NCBI GenBank assembly: GCA_015680685.1
Contig: MNCI01026213.1
Location: forward strand, 5,392 to 56,447
From: Gnetum montanum
Lineage: Eukaryota; Streptophyta; Gnetopsida; Gnetales; Gnetaceae
Direction of reading: 5' to 3'
Length of the DNA stretch: 51,056 nt
Shown: positions 1 to 9,744 of the stretch, in pieces
How the letters are laid out: the number at the start of each line of letters is the position of its first letter
Numbering within the stretch: the first letter of the stretch is position 1
The notes under the pieces: model-generated
What the model was told of the DNA's origin: nothing
Database searches by the model: none
What the model saw: only the letters and a program-made list of their open reading frames with translations
Translations under genes and position numbers: made by a program

Positions 1-997
1 CACCTGGAATGCGTTTCTACTTGAAAATACCATGAGCCTTGCAAAACTTTCAAATTCATCTAAATAAAATTCCCTACCATTGTCTATTTTGAGGGCTTCA
101 ATTCTTTTGTTAGATTTGTTCTTAACAAAAGCTTTATATTCTCTAAATTTATCAAAGACTTTATACTTGAATTTTGTAAAGTAAATCCATACTTTCCAAG
201 AATAATTATCTATGAATGATACATAATACTCAAAGCCAGCAATAGAAGCGACCAAAACAAGACCAAATACATCATTGAATATGATCCAATGTGTTTTTAG
301 CTCTTTGAGTATTTGTAGAAAAGCTTAAATGATGTTTTTCATTCAAGAAATGTTCATAGAAAGGTATATGATCTTAGAAATTACCTTTAATTATACCTTT
401 TTCTTGAAGAAGGTAGATGTATTTTTCTCCTACATGCCCAAGTCTTCTATGTCATAGGTTCATGGTGAAGCTTTCTTTTCAAGCATGAAGAACTTGAACT
501 TTATTAGCCACTACAATACCATCTATCTAGTACAACCACGCATTACCTTCTCTGAATCTTTTATCTAGGATAGATTTTCCGTAAAATATTCTACATTTCT
601 TATTTCCAAATATTATATACATGTGAAAATCATCAAAATCAACTACAATTAGCAAATTTTTAGTAAGTTTTGGGACATGATACACCTTGTGAATTACTAT
701 TATTTTCTTATTATAGGACAACTTTACTTTATTATAGCCCTTAAAAACACAAGTTTTATCATTTCTATGAAAAATAGGAGAGGACATAGCTTCATGGTAC
801 TCAAAAGACCATTTTATTCTAGGAGTAAAGGTATATGAAGTCCTTGAATCAATATACCACTAATTATAATTAGGATTACCTCTAGTTGTGACAGCACATA
901 AGTCTAGAAGTTTATCCTTAGCATCTTTCTTTGAACTAGATCCAACCTCTTTATCCTTCTTCTTTAGAAATTTATAGTCCTTTTTCAAGTGACCATG
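1..997 (-). pseudogene. Ty1/copia gag-PR-IN fragment (left half, broken)
   Basis: This is a decayed copia polyprotein read right to left. At 975-997 it shows the end of a Gag zinc knuckle (HGHLKKDYK). Next, near 840-865, comes the protease start WYIDS, where the usual DSG catalytic triplet reads DSR. A GAG-pre-integrase segment follows at 527-787 with VYHVPKLTKNLL. The integrase core occupies about 1-290, with DVFG, FIDNYSWKVWIYF and the second catalytic Asp in KIDNGREF. The third catalytic residue would lie beyond the window edge. In-frame stops, for example just before WYIDS, and lost Cys codons in the integrase zinc finger make it non-functional. Family order PR-IN before RT marks it as copia. 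The knuckle stops abruptly at 997, where element A is inserted; the other half resumes at 28648. Confidence 0.85.
993..997. repeat. Target-site duplication CCATG (left copy, element A)
   Basis: The five bases CCATG lie directly before the TGATAAG start of the A LTR. The identical five bases follow the TCATCA end at 28643-28647. The copia Gag knuckle reads across the two copies. Confidence 0.85.
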
Positions 998-1795
998 TGA
1001 TAAGCGGTGAGGTATCCCTATGCTCAACCATACGAATATGAGCGTCCATGCACGATCTGGTCAAATTCCAAGGACTAAGTTCTTATGCGCCCTTGTGGAA
1101 TAAGAATGGGTTGATCAATCATTGTCTTTCCAAGCTTACTTGTATGTCACGATTGTATGGTTAAGTAAACTTGAGGTATATTATTTTTATACTTTTTATG
1201 TGTTTTTATGTCCTACTGCTAATAAGGGAGGAAAGAGATAACTAAGTAACTAATTTAATTTGACTACTTATTAACTAGGCTCTAACTGATCCTAACACCA
1301 GTGTCCATTCTCACTTGCCGTACACATCTTAAACCAGTGCAACACTACTGGGATTACCAAGCGCTAATCGTTATTGGGTTACCATGTGTTACACACATGT
1401 TCGAAGCGATCGTACTATGTGTGCTTACTTAGGAGAGTTGTAGGGTGAGAGAGAATCATTAATTAACTAAGGAAAGCATTAAGTAATAGTAATTAACATT
1501 AATTAATCTATTCCAAATGCTACAAGATTTATCACAAAGTTCGTCTTTATTGTCGTACACAAGGTGTGCTCATGTACACAATGCTCAAATAAAGATCCAT
1601 TCACTTTATGACTGCTATTGCAGGCATGCAGAAATAATTCTAACTCTAAGAGGGAGAAAAGACAAGAGTTTGGGTAAGGGACTAAGACTAACTATGCAAA
1701 CCAAGTGCACCTACCTCTTATTTATAGCCAATGAGGCAGGCTACAATATCGCATACGTGATATCACATGGGAGGCCACAATATCATGGCTCATCA
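998..1795 (-). repeat. 3' LTR of element A
   Basis: About 798 bp, running from TGATAAGCGG to GGCTCATCA on the plus strand. On the minus strand it has a very short U3 with GATATC repeats (about 1746-1788), a TATAAATAAGAGG box (1719-1726), an AATAAA-type signal near 1590 and a long R/U5 with GGATTACCAAG-type motifs. It matches 18783-19412 followed by 28525-28642. Confidence 0.85.
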
Positions 1796-1812
1796 TACCC
1801 CCACGACCGAAT
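1796..1812 (-). other. Polypurine tract of element A
   Basis: The minus strand reads GTCGTGGGGGTA directly before the LTR start TGATGAG. This is the plus-strand priming site used in reverse transcription. The same position carries a G-rich tract in A2, B2, C and D. Confidence 0.75.
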
Positions 1813-1846
1813 GAAAACTCGTCCTCAAATTTCTTACAAAATATTG

Positions 1847-1851
1847 GGATG
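1847..1851. repeat. Target-site duplication GGATG (left copy, B1)
   Basis: GGATG precedes the B1 LTR and AGATG (10574-10578) follows its far end, a single transition apart. Joining the flanks restores the A sequence that A2 shows uninterrupted near 20390. Confidence 0.75.
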
Positions 1852-2644
1852 TGATAAGTGGCAAGGTACCCCTACACTCAACCATACGAATATGAGTGTT
1901 ACACGTGTGATCCAGTCAAACTCCGCAAATGGACTAGTTGCGGCATCTAGATAGTTAGCCTTAGGTTGCAGTTTGTTGTCTTCCCACATGGACTAGTATT
2001 AGCTTTGTCACATATGGTTTAGTCTAGAGTGAGGTGTATGATGGGTTTCTAGTCTAACACTACTCCTGAAGGCAATAGAAAGTAATATTAACTAATCTAG
2101 GAGAGAGAGGATAAGAGAATCTAAACTAGCCTAAATGCAATGAGTATCCATTCCTTGATTATTTGTACACATCTTGGACTTCATGCATGATTACCATTGG
2201 GATTACCAAGTGCAGATCCTAGGTACACTACTGGGTTACCAAGTAGTCACCCTTAAATGCTCGTAATCAAGTCGTATTCATTCCGTGTTTTAACATGAGA
2301 TAAGGGTGAGAGAGATTAACTAGGAAAGTAGTAAATAATAATTAATTAAATAATTAATATGAGTGAATGCTACAATGATGAAGTAATCTTGATCTTTATT
2401 TCCAGTCATGTGCGTGTCCAAGTACATCACACTTGAATAAAGGATGTCATATAATTACAATCACCACACTGCGGGCATACACTGGAAAATAATTCTATCT
2501 CTGGAGGGGTAAAACTGCTAGAGTTCGCTAAGGGACTAAATCTATATTGCAAAACAAGGGAGATCCACCTATTATTTATAGAATTGGCGGAAATCATGCA
2601 ATATCTCATACGCGATATCACAATTGCCCCAAATGACATCTCAT
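1852..2644 (-). repeat. 3' LTR of B1
   Basis: About 793 bp, beginning TGATAAGTGGC and ending near CATCTCATC, where the usual TCATCA terminus runs into tandem PPT repeats. TATA box on the minus strand at 2573-2580, and GATATC-type repeats at 2590-2625. It matches 9745-10573. Confidence 0.8.
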
Positions 2645-2770
2645 CCTCGAGTTACAATGAAAACTTATCCTCGAGTTACAATGATACCCCCACGACTGAA
2701 TGAAAACTTATCCTCGAGTTACAATGATACCGCCACGACTGAATGAAAACTTATCCTCGAGTTACAATGA
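2645..2770 (-). repeat. Tandem repeat of the PPT region in B1
   Basis: A 43-bp unit containing the PPT (minus strand CAGTCGTGGGGGTA) and the adjacent CTCGAGTTACAATG is repeated. CTCGAGTTACAATG starts at about 2646, 2669, 2712 and 2755, and PPT copies lie at 2686-2698 and, with a G/C change, 2729-2741. B2 has one copy. Confidence 0.8.
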
Positions 2771-2891
2771 TTACATAGTGGATAGGTATGGGATTATTAG
2801 ATGGAAAAATGGGATTATGCTATAGTGGGGGAAAGAAACAAAATAAAGACACAATACCAAAAAAGTGCTACAACTACAAAAATTTTGAAAC

Positions 2892-5676
2892 TCATGTAGT
2901 TCCTAGTGGTGATGGCTCCTCCATTGATGCTTTCCCTTTGTCTTGTGCTCCAGGCTTTGAGGATTGATGGCATTGAAGTATGGCCTAGAGCTTCTCCTCT
3001 TCAGTCTGAGGATCTTGTGTCGTCCATTCTAATGTTCCTACCTTTGACAGAGTCAACACTTTCCACAAACAGGATAGTTGCGGAAACATTTGGTTGGCCT
3101 TGACATACCAAGCCATGAACACCCATTGTTCCTCCTTATAGGCTCTAGCTTTATCCTTGTACTCATGAAATTCTACTAGCTGTTGAGCCAAGTTTGTTGT
3201 AACATCTTTCTGCCCCTAGTAGTTGGCTTCCACCACCTCAAGTTTAGAATTTGCAACCTCCAGTTTTTCCAACAACTTCTTATGTTCTGCAAATTCTGCT
3301 TCATATTTGATGTGGGTGGTTGCTACCTGTTTCTTGAACTCTATCCTTGGGCACCTTGCTATTAACATGGCAAGGTTGGCATACCTTAGATTTGCCAACT
3401 CCATGTACTCTATCAAATCCTGAAACTGCAGGTCCTAGTTCTTAACTTTTTCTTGGTGGGCAAATGCGTATGTGTCTAATATGGCATTCCAATCAGTGTG
3501 TTGAGAATTGATAGTGTTGATTTGAGCCTTGGCCATATGGATCTCCTTTTCAAGGATTTTTTTATACATCCCCACCTAATTGTGAAAGTGCTCCTTTAGC
3601 TTCTCCTGTTGTTTAGCCTCATTTTGCCATGTGTTTATCTCAATAGCTGATTTTTGTTGAATGGCGTGTACCTCCTCCATTGAGAGGGTTCGATTTTCTT
3701 TGGCCAAATAGCTTACATCTCGGTTGACCTGGATGAATTGTTCTCATAATTGATGAAAGTGTTCATCAAGAATGTTCTTTTTATTTTCTACAGTGGTCAA
3801 CCGAAGGTTGTCTGCAATGAGCTGCTTATTTTCTTCTTCTAATGTCTTGAGTGCCTTAAGATGCACATGGATTTGCACTTGTGTTGCAGAGGCATCCTAA
3901 ATAGCCTTATCTTTTTCATCAACCACCCTTTTATTCTCTGCTATTAGCTTGGTTAGATACTCAGTTCTAAAATTATCTAGTTAGTCTATGGGAACAAATT
4001 GTAGAAGATCCCACTGTGCTGCTTGTAAGGCCATGAGCTGCTGTTGTAGTTTCTGTACTTCAGCTTCAACATGCTCGGACCTCACTTCTGTTAAGACCAA
4101 CTTCCCCTTTGTGGAAATGAGGTCTGACTAAATTATCGTAACATCCTGAGGGATGTCAAATAAGAACATCATTACTTGCCCTATTTGGAGTAATCGATCA
4201 AGTACATCCTCATGTTCCGCAGGAGTCGTTGAGGTTCCAGCCAAAGTTTGAGCATCCCATGCTCCTATGAAATCTACCAGTGGCAAAATAGGTACATTGA
4301 AGATCCTTTGATGTGGTCTGTGACCACTTCTGCAGCTCTCGTGACATTTTGGTGTTGCATGACCACCATAGTGGCCCCTTCACTAGTCTCTAATTGCACC
4401 TAGAAAGATGTCATGTTTCTTGATATTTGTTGTGACCATATATTTTTCCCTCTTCCTGTGTGAATAGATACTTTCCTCCTTGTGCGATCCAATGAAATAA
4501 TAGGCTAAATGGCATCATCGATGACGTGGAAGAGGTTTGCGTCATTACAGCTTCCCCAACTAACCGTCCAGCGATGGCCCTAAGATGGCTCATCGATGGT
4601 CTATAGTCTTGTGGCAGTTGTTGATCCTGGCTTGTGTTAGGCTCTGCTTCTTGTTGTTGGTTGAAACCTATACTTGGAGGTTGGCTGAGTCCTACAAGTT
4701 GAGTTTTAGTTGGTCCAGCTATCTGTTCTTCTTCTTGTTGTGGTCCCAGTTCTTCACTAGTGCTTTTCCTTTGAGCTAGCACCTTTAGCAATTCAGCATA
4801 TGAAGCAGTTTGGGCTTTTCGAAGGACATCATTGGTGTACCCCCAGATACCATCACATTGGCAAATCTTTCTAATAAGACAAGGAAAAGGCAGCGCCATC
4901 TTCCTTGTCTTTCATTCTTTGAACCACCTTGGGATCTTTGTTAAATATAGATGGGATAGGTTAACGTTAACCTTTCTCATCAATACTACACTTCCTCTAG
5001 CCACATATGTTGATATTCTTTTTAAGCCATTTGTGGGGAAGAGGCGATATGTTCCAATTTTGAAGTAAACCCTCTCTTTCTTCATCAACTCGCCAAATGC
5101 TTTATCTCTGCCATAAGTCTTCTCCAACTAATCCTTTCGCACATCGGGGTCTGAATAGGTGGATAACTAAGCAACTTTTGGCCCTATGTTCGGAAGGTTT
5201 AACACTTTCAAAATGGCCTACATGGAGAAATGAACTATCACACCACAAATATTGATAGTGGTGCCTTGCTCTCTATTGTGCCAAAATTGGTATGTCTCTC
5301 CTAGGTACCAGGCACAGCTTTCAGAGAGGATAGGACATAAGGGAGACCCCTTGAGGTGATCCCTAATAGCCTCAAGAGCAAACTCTAGAAATGATTTAAA
5401 GTTCAATTCCACAATCATCGCAACGAATGTAGACTTCTCGTGGATGGCCTGAACACAATCTTGGGGCAATGTGAGTTGTTGTCCGAATTCAGGCGTTGTA
5501 GTAGCACCTCCTTTTGCTTGCTTAGACTGTATGATAGGAGGATCTTCTTGATGGATGCTGAATGATTTTTCCTCCTGTTCTACTTGTTGCCCAACAAGAT
5601 CTTGTCTTCCACCTCTCCAGGATCATTTATTTCCACCTTGAGAAGGACCTTCCTGTTGTCCATGTTTTGGGGCCAT
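2892..5676 (-). pseudogene. ORF2 of B1: plant-transposon-protein-like domain plus coiled coil
   Basis: The start is the ATG at 5676, beginning MAPKHGQQ and lying directly after an AG splice-acceptor-like site. It ends at the TGA at 2892 after PLGTT. Segments in order are: a basic Gly/Gln-rich N-terminus; about residues 70-270, a domain with WYLGETYQFWHNRE, the GVxxxFS box and a later LFPTNGLKRIS segment, resembling the putative plant transposon protein domain (Pfam PF20167 / ATHILA ORF-1 type); a Gln/Pro-rich linker; a long charged coiled coil (about 3000-4000); and a C-terminal block with MAWYVKANQMFPQLS and EWTTQDPQTEEEKL. Stops occur from codon 18 on (NK-stop), and small indels make it 5 nt shorter than the B2 copy. 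Function is unknown. By position it corresponds to the env-like or extra ORF slot of Athila/Tat elements. Confidence 0.75.
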
Positions 5677-5740
5677 CTGCAATCACACAGGGTCAAGCAT
5701 TAGTATGGTTGTTTTGGAAATTAAGTTATACCTTATTTCT
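5677..5740 (-). promoter_or_regulatory. Splice-acceptor-like site and short-intron remnant before ORF2 (B1)
   Basis: The minus strand reads TGTGATTGCAG directly before the ORF2 ATG. About 60 nt upstream is ATAAGGTATAAC, where A, B2, C and D have GTAAGG. This is consistent with a 5'-leader intron whose donor G has mutated to A. Confidence 0.5.
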
Positions 5741-6130
5741 TGCCTTAATTAATTGATTTGTTTATCTTCATGTGATCTTGCTCAAAATATTGTAATAATG
5801 GGTCCTATGACTTAGGTGGTTTTTTCAATTTTAGTATCCAAGTATACCTAGGGATTAAAGGATTTTTAGACATAATTATTCTAAGTGAATAGCTAATTAT
5901 CCTAGATGATGTCCTTTGGGTGATGATAAATTCCAAAAAAATTAGGCACTTTTCGGCAGATATCCCTCTCCCATGACTAAGTTGAACATTCTAGGTTCAA
6001 GTAGGTTTAGATGGAATTAAAATCAGAGTATCAACAAGCAAGATATAGTTAGAAAAGCAAGGGTCACTCAATCACAAGTCATAGAGAAAAAATTCAAAAA
6101 CTCCCCCATGTGAATGGCAAAAATGATGCT
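5741..6130 (-). other. Presumed 5' leader of ORF2 (B1), non-coding
   Basis: No open frame is visible. It is conserved with B2 35485-35890. It lies between the internal TATA box and the ORF2 start, so it is the likely untranslated leader if that promoter is used. Confidence 0.45.
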
Positions 6131-6139
6131 AAGTGTTGC

Positions 6140-6245
6140 AAGGGTGTCGCCTATTTATAGAGTTGGAGAGACGTGATATCACATACAATACATTATGTAT
6201 GCAATATCACATCAGCCACGATATCACGTATGAGATATCATGACC
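6140..6245 (-). promoter_or_regulatory. Internal promoter candidate of B1 (TATA + GATATC repeats)
   Basis: On the minus strand, a run of GATATC/AATATC repeats (6172-6243) is followed by CTCTATAAATAG (6150-6161), about 475 nt upstream of the ORF2 ATG. The layout copies the U3 of the LTR of the same element, where GATATC repeats lie just upstream of TATAAATAAGAGG. Confidence 0.6.
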
Positions 6246-6539
6246 TATCAATGTATAGGGCAAAAGGAAAAAATTGAATTTTTAAAGATTTTCTAGAAAT
6301 CTATGTTGAGAACTTAGGATATGTGATACATGTTGATGGTTGCTAGGATAATTCCATTAATTTGAGAGGCATAATTAATGATAATGGTGAGGATTTTATC
6401 AATAAAACCTCAGATGGAAGAAAAAGACTATGTAACGGTACATAGGAACATTGAAATTCAGAGGGATAATAGTAGGGAAAGAACAATATGAAAAATTATG
6501 CTAAGGGTAAGAAATGGTGTGTGTGAGCTATGTCATAAG

Positions 6540-7610
6540 TAAAGATTACAAAAATTACAGAAGTGGGTCCTCCCAAAAGTAGGTTTCCACCTAGAATGCC
6601 CTTGTGTAACCACACTTAAAGTGTCCATGGGCACTAGAAGGATTAAATGTAATCAGCACTAACTCCACAAAACACACACATGTAAAGATCTAGAACAGTG
6701 AGGTAAGAATTCTATGTTACACACGACATGAGCAATAATTACATGAATAGTGAGGTGAGACGAGATCTAGAAGGGATCATAGAGATTGGAACATCAGGTA
6801 ACTGACCCAGGGCATAGTGAATCCTATGTGAAAAGCATGATTAACATGTCATTAAAATGTCATTCCAAGATCAGGACCAAGTCCATCCTTCTAATTAGTG
6901 ATATCGCATTGTTTCATCCCATGATAAACAACTATGCGAGTACCATAACAACAAGGTGTACAATCACTTGGCATTTTATTCAAGGGAGGAGTGATTTTTG
7001 TTTTGTGGAACATTTTTTTTCATTTTCTTTTTCTTTCTTTTCTTTTTCACTTTACTAAATCTAGAGAAGCTGCCAACCTTCAAGCATGGGTGCATGTCTT
7101 TCTAGTGGGACCCTCTAGAACAACATTTGATTTTTGAGTGCCCTTTTGATTACTCTTACTCCCATTTCATTAGATCTACAAGGATCTTAGTACAACAACG
7201 TTGCATGATAACTCCCACAGATGTCACCAAAGAGAATCTGCAAGTCCCCTTGATGTCATACCCTTAATCATTCCCTCTTGGTCCATCCTTCTTCATTCTA
7301 GGTACAATGAACACAAAATTAATTTTAAGTTTTAAGAATGTCAAGGATATCACTATACCCTTGAATAGTCTCTCTTATTTGTAGAATGGATGAGTGGGTG
7401 TAATGGGCTCAGTGTCCAAATAATTGATTACTCGAAACTTAATAACATAGAACACACCTCAACCAATGATCCACATGAGTGTTTTATTAGTAGATGAGAT
7501 TACTTACAAAAATGTAAAAAGATAAAAAGATAAAACAAGTTGAAAAATGAAAAACTAGAAAACAAAAAGTTGAAAAATTAAAAGAAAATAAAAAATGGTT
7601 ATTAATCCTA
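6540..7610 (-). other. Conserved non-coding block between gag and ORF2 (B1)
   Basis: No coding frame. It shares ordered motifs with A (11200-12250), A2, B2, C and D: AAGTGGGTCCT with TGCCCTTGTGTAACCACACTTAA near 6560-6625, a CATGTCTTTCTAGTGG motif near 7090-7107, and an A-rich plus-strand tract (7505-7600) beside the end of gag. Retention in pol-less copies suggests a cis-acting role. Confidence 0.6.
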
Positions 7611-7617
7611 CTTCTTA

Positions 7618-9596
7618 TTAGAATGGGGGGTGTCCCCCATAACTAATCGATTGAGGATGGCAAGGATTAATAAATGATAGATAAGGATCCTTGCATGTTG
7701 GAAGTATTAGGGCTTGGTCATACTTACCCCATTGGGGTTCACACACTTAATTATAATGAGCATAGTGGGGCAATTTATACGATGTAGTTCCCAGATGATG
7801 AGTTGACCCACTATGATATTTAGGACCATTAGATGGTATGCAAGGATGGTGTTATCGCTCTCCATTTCTGTGTTCATTGGACCATATTGTTGTTGGAGCA
7901 TGAGTTGGTGGCCTTGATGAAGTTACATGAGGCATTGGATTCGAAGATGAGGGTGCACCATAGTGTGGGACTTGTGCTAAGTTGGAGGATGTAGTGGCCT
8001 TGGAATTGTGTTGTCCCTTATTACAGTAATGTTTAAGGGGTGCTTTGGATGTTGAGGAGGCCTTTCACTGTTGTTGGTAGTAGTAGCAAAAGTGATGGTC
8101 GTGGGTTGTTCTGGTGGTGCAGGCACCTTAGGAATAGTTGGTGGTGATATGGAAGGAGAGAAAGGATGAGAATGTTAAAAGTTAGGAGGAGTATAAGGTG
8201 CACAAGGTGGTGGTTGTGTTGGAGGCATGGGTTGATAGTATTGAGGAGAATGGTACTATGGTGAGATAAAGTGCATTGGCCTAGTTGGAGAAATAAGATG
8301 TTGAACAAGATAAGTATTTGGATTTGGATGATATGAAGGGTGTCTCCAGTCTAATGGTGGTCTCCCCAATGATTGGGATTGTTACAACTGTGATCAAACA
8401 CAATATCTCTGTACGAACTTGAGATGTAACGTGTTTCCCCAATGCTGATGTAAATGTCACAAGATTGGGCATTGACCCTTTGGGTGATCGTATAGGCATA
8501 TGTTGCATTCATACGTATGATTAGTAGCTGAGCTCTTATTTTCGTTATCCATTCTTTCTGATTGTCTAATGTTTTGTCCTGCTTCTTGGGTTGTCAAAAC
8601 TCTATCTCCAATAATGTTGATAAATTCTCCACACTTTTGATATGTCCATTCCAACATCTTATTGATCTTTGCCTCAACTTCTTCTAATGATTGTTGTATT
8701 GGAAAAGATGGTTCTTTCTCCTTGTGCTAAGTTGATTCCTCCTTTTTATGATCATGGACCTTTGTTAAGTTTAGTTTTTGGTCCCGTTGATGTTTTTCAA
8801 CACTCTCCTATCTAGCCATATCTCCTTCTTCTTTTGCTACCTGCTTAATAAGCTCTTGAACTTGATGGGTTCATAGTTCGTATAGTTGACCTTGGGAATA
8901 CATTTCTAAGGTCTCTCATGTTTCATTACGTAGCCCATCAATAATATGGTACATTAGCCTTTCATTGGAAAACCCATGGTTTGGACAGTTGTTTAACAGT
9001 GCATAATATCTTTCTAAGGCCAGGTCCAAGGGCTCATGTTGTGCTTGTTTCCATCCTTGGATTTGTTTCCTCAAGGCCAACACTCTTGCATAGGTTTGAT
9101 ATTTTTTGTTGAATACTTCTACCATTGTTGACCAGCGTTGTATCGAATTTGGTTTTAACAATCTATACCATACTTTTGCTTGGTCAACGAGTGTCATCGA
9201 AAAGAGCTTAGGTTTTTGCCAACCGTTATTAATTTTGTTCTATGTACAGGCATCATAGAAGGCTTGTAAATGTTGATGCAGGTCTAAGTCATAGCCTCTT
9301 GAAAATTTAGGAAAGTTTTTTAAATCAAGCCTGGGTAGACAGCTCTCTTTACGATGCCTACGTGAGATTCGAATAGCCTCTTGTATTTGCGTTAAGCTTG
9401 TAGTGGCCAATAGGGGTTCATCGTCATCAGGTAAGTTATGCGTTCATGTTTTGGGATGACATTGTTTTTGTTCATGTTTATAAGAAATCCCCACTTCAGG
9501 TTGTGTACTCCAATCTTCATTGTCATATAGTTTGTTGGTTCTCCAATGAACTTCCTCACTAAGTATGTCATTATCATAATCTTGTAGGAGAGGCAT
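7618..9596 (-). pseudogene. gag of B1 (broken)
   Basis: The start is the ATG at 9596 (MPLLQDYDND), in the same context as the B2 start. An extra base near 9486, compared with D, shifts the frame after about 37 codons. The capsid domain (Retrotrans_gag, PF03732 type) is clear at 8916-9197, with LVDQAKVWYRLL and WKQAQHEPLDLALERYYALL. The knuckle CNICLYDHPKGQC (CX2CX3HX4C) lies near 8460-8500. A Pro-rich tail follows (about 7900-8300), ending VCEPQWG and SYGGHPPF-stop at 7618. Gag would package the element RNA; no protease or pol follows. A perfect GTAAGT donor lies in the tail at 7722-7727. Confidence 0.8.
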
Positions 9597-9725
9597 TGTT
9601 GTGACGTTGTGTGTGAATTTATATGTGAATTTTATAATAATTTTTTTCTTCTTCCTAAGAGATATATCGTTAAGTCCTTATACAGTGACCTTGTATGATA
9701 TATCTAATCTAGATAACTAGCACTA

Positions 9726-9743
9726 TCCCCAGCAATGGTGCCA
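9726..9743 (-). other. Primer-binding site of B1 (tRNA-Asp type)
   Basis: The plus strand TCCCCAGCAATGGTGCCA matches 15 of 18 bases of the 3' end of plant tRNA-Asp (known sequence TCCCCGGCAACGGCGCCA). All differences are transitions. It lies one base from the LTR at 9745. Confidence 0.85.
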
Positions 9744-9744
9744 A

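Noticed and set aside
1517-1954. 145-codon plus-strand frame across the A LTR into B1
   Set aside because: It spans an LTR end, a PPT and the start of another LTR, so it is a chance frame across an insertion junction.
2590-2640. GATATC arrays considered as a CRISPR array or satellite
   Set aside because: Units are very short palindromes without unique spacers and are confined to U3 and internal promoter positions of retrotransposons.
3216-3423. Overlapping frames on both strands near the ORF2 coiled coil
   Set aside because: The plus-strand frame is the complement of the coiled-coil coding sequence; only the minus frame is collinear between B1 and B2.
6786-7058. Plus-strand frame of 90 codons, repeated as homologues at 36549-36758 and 47722-48045
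   Set aside because: Recurrence reflects homology of the non-coding block. The frames differ in length and end in low-complexity T/C runs, and the strand is opposite to all element genes.
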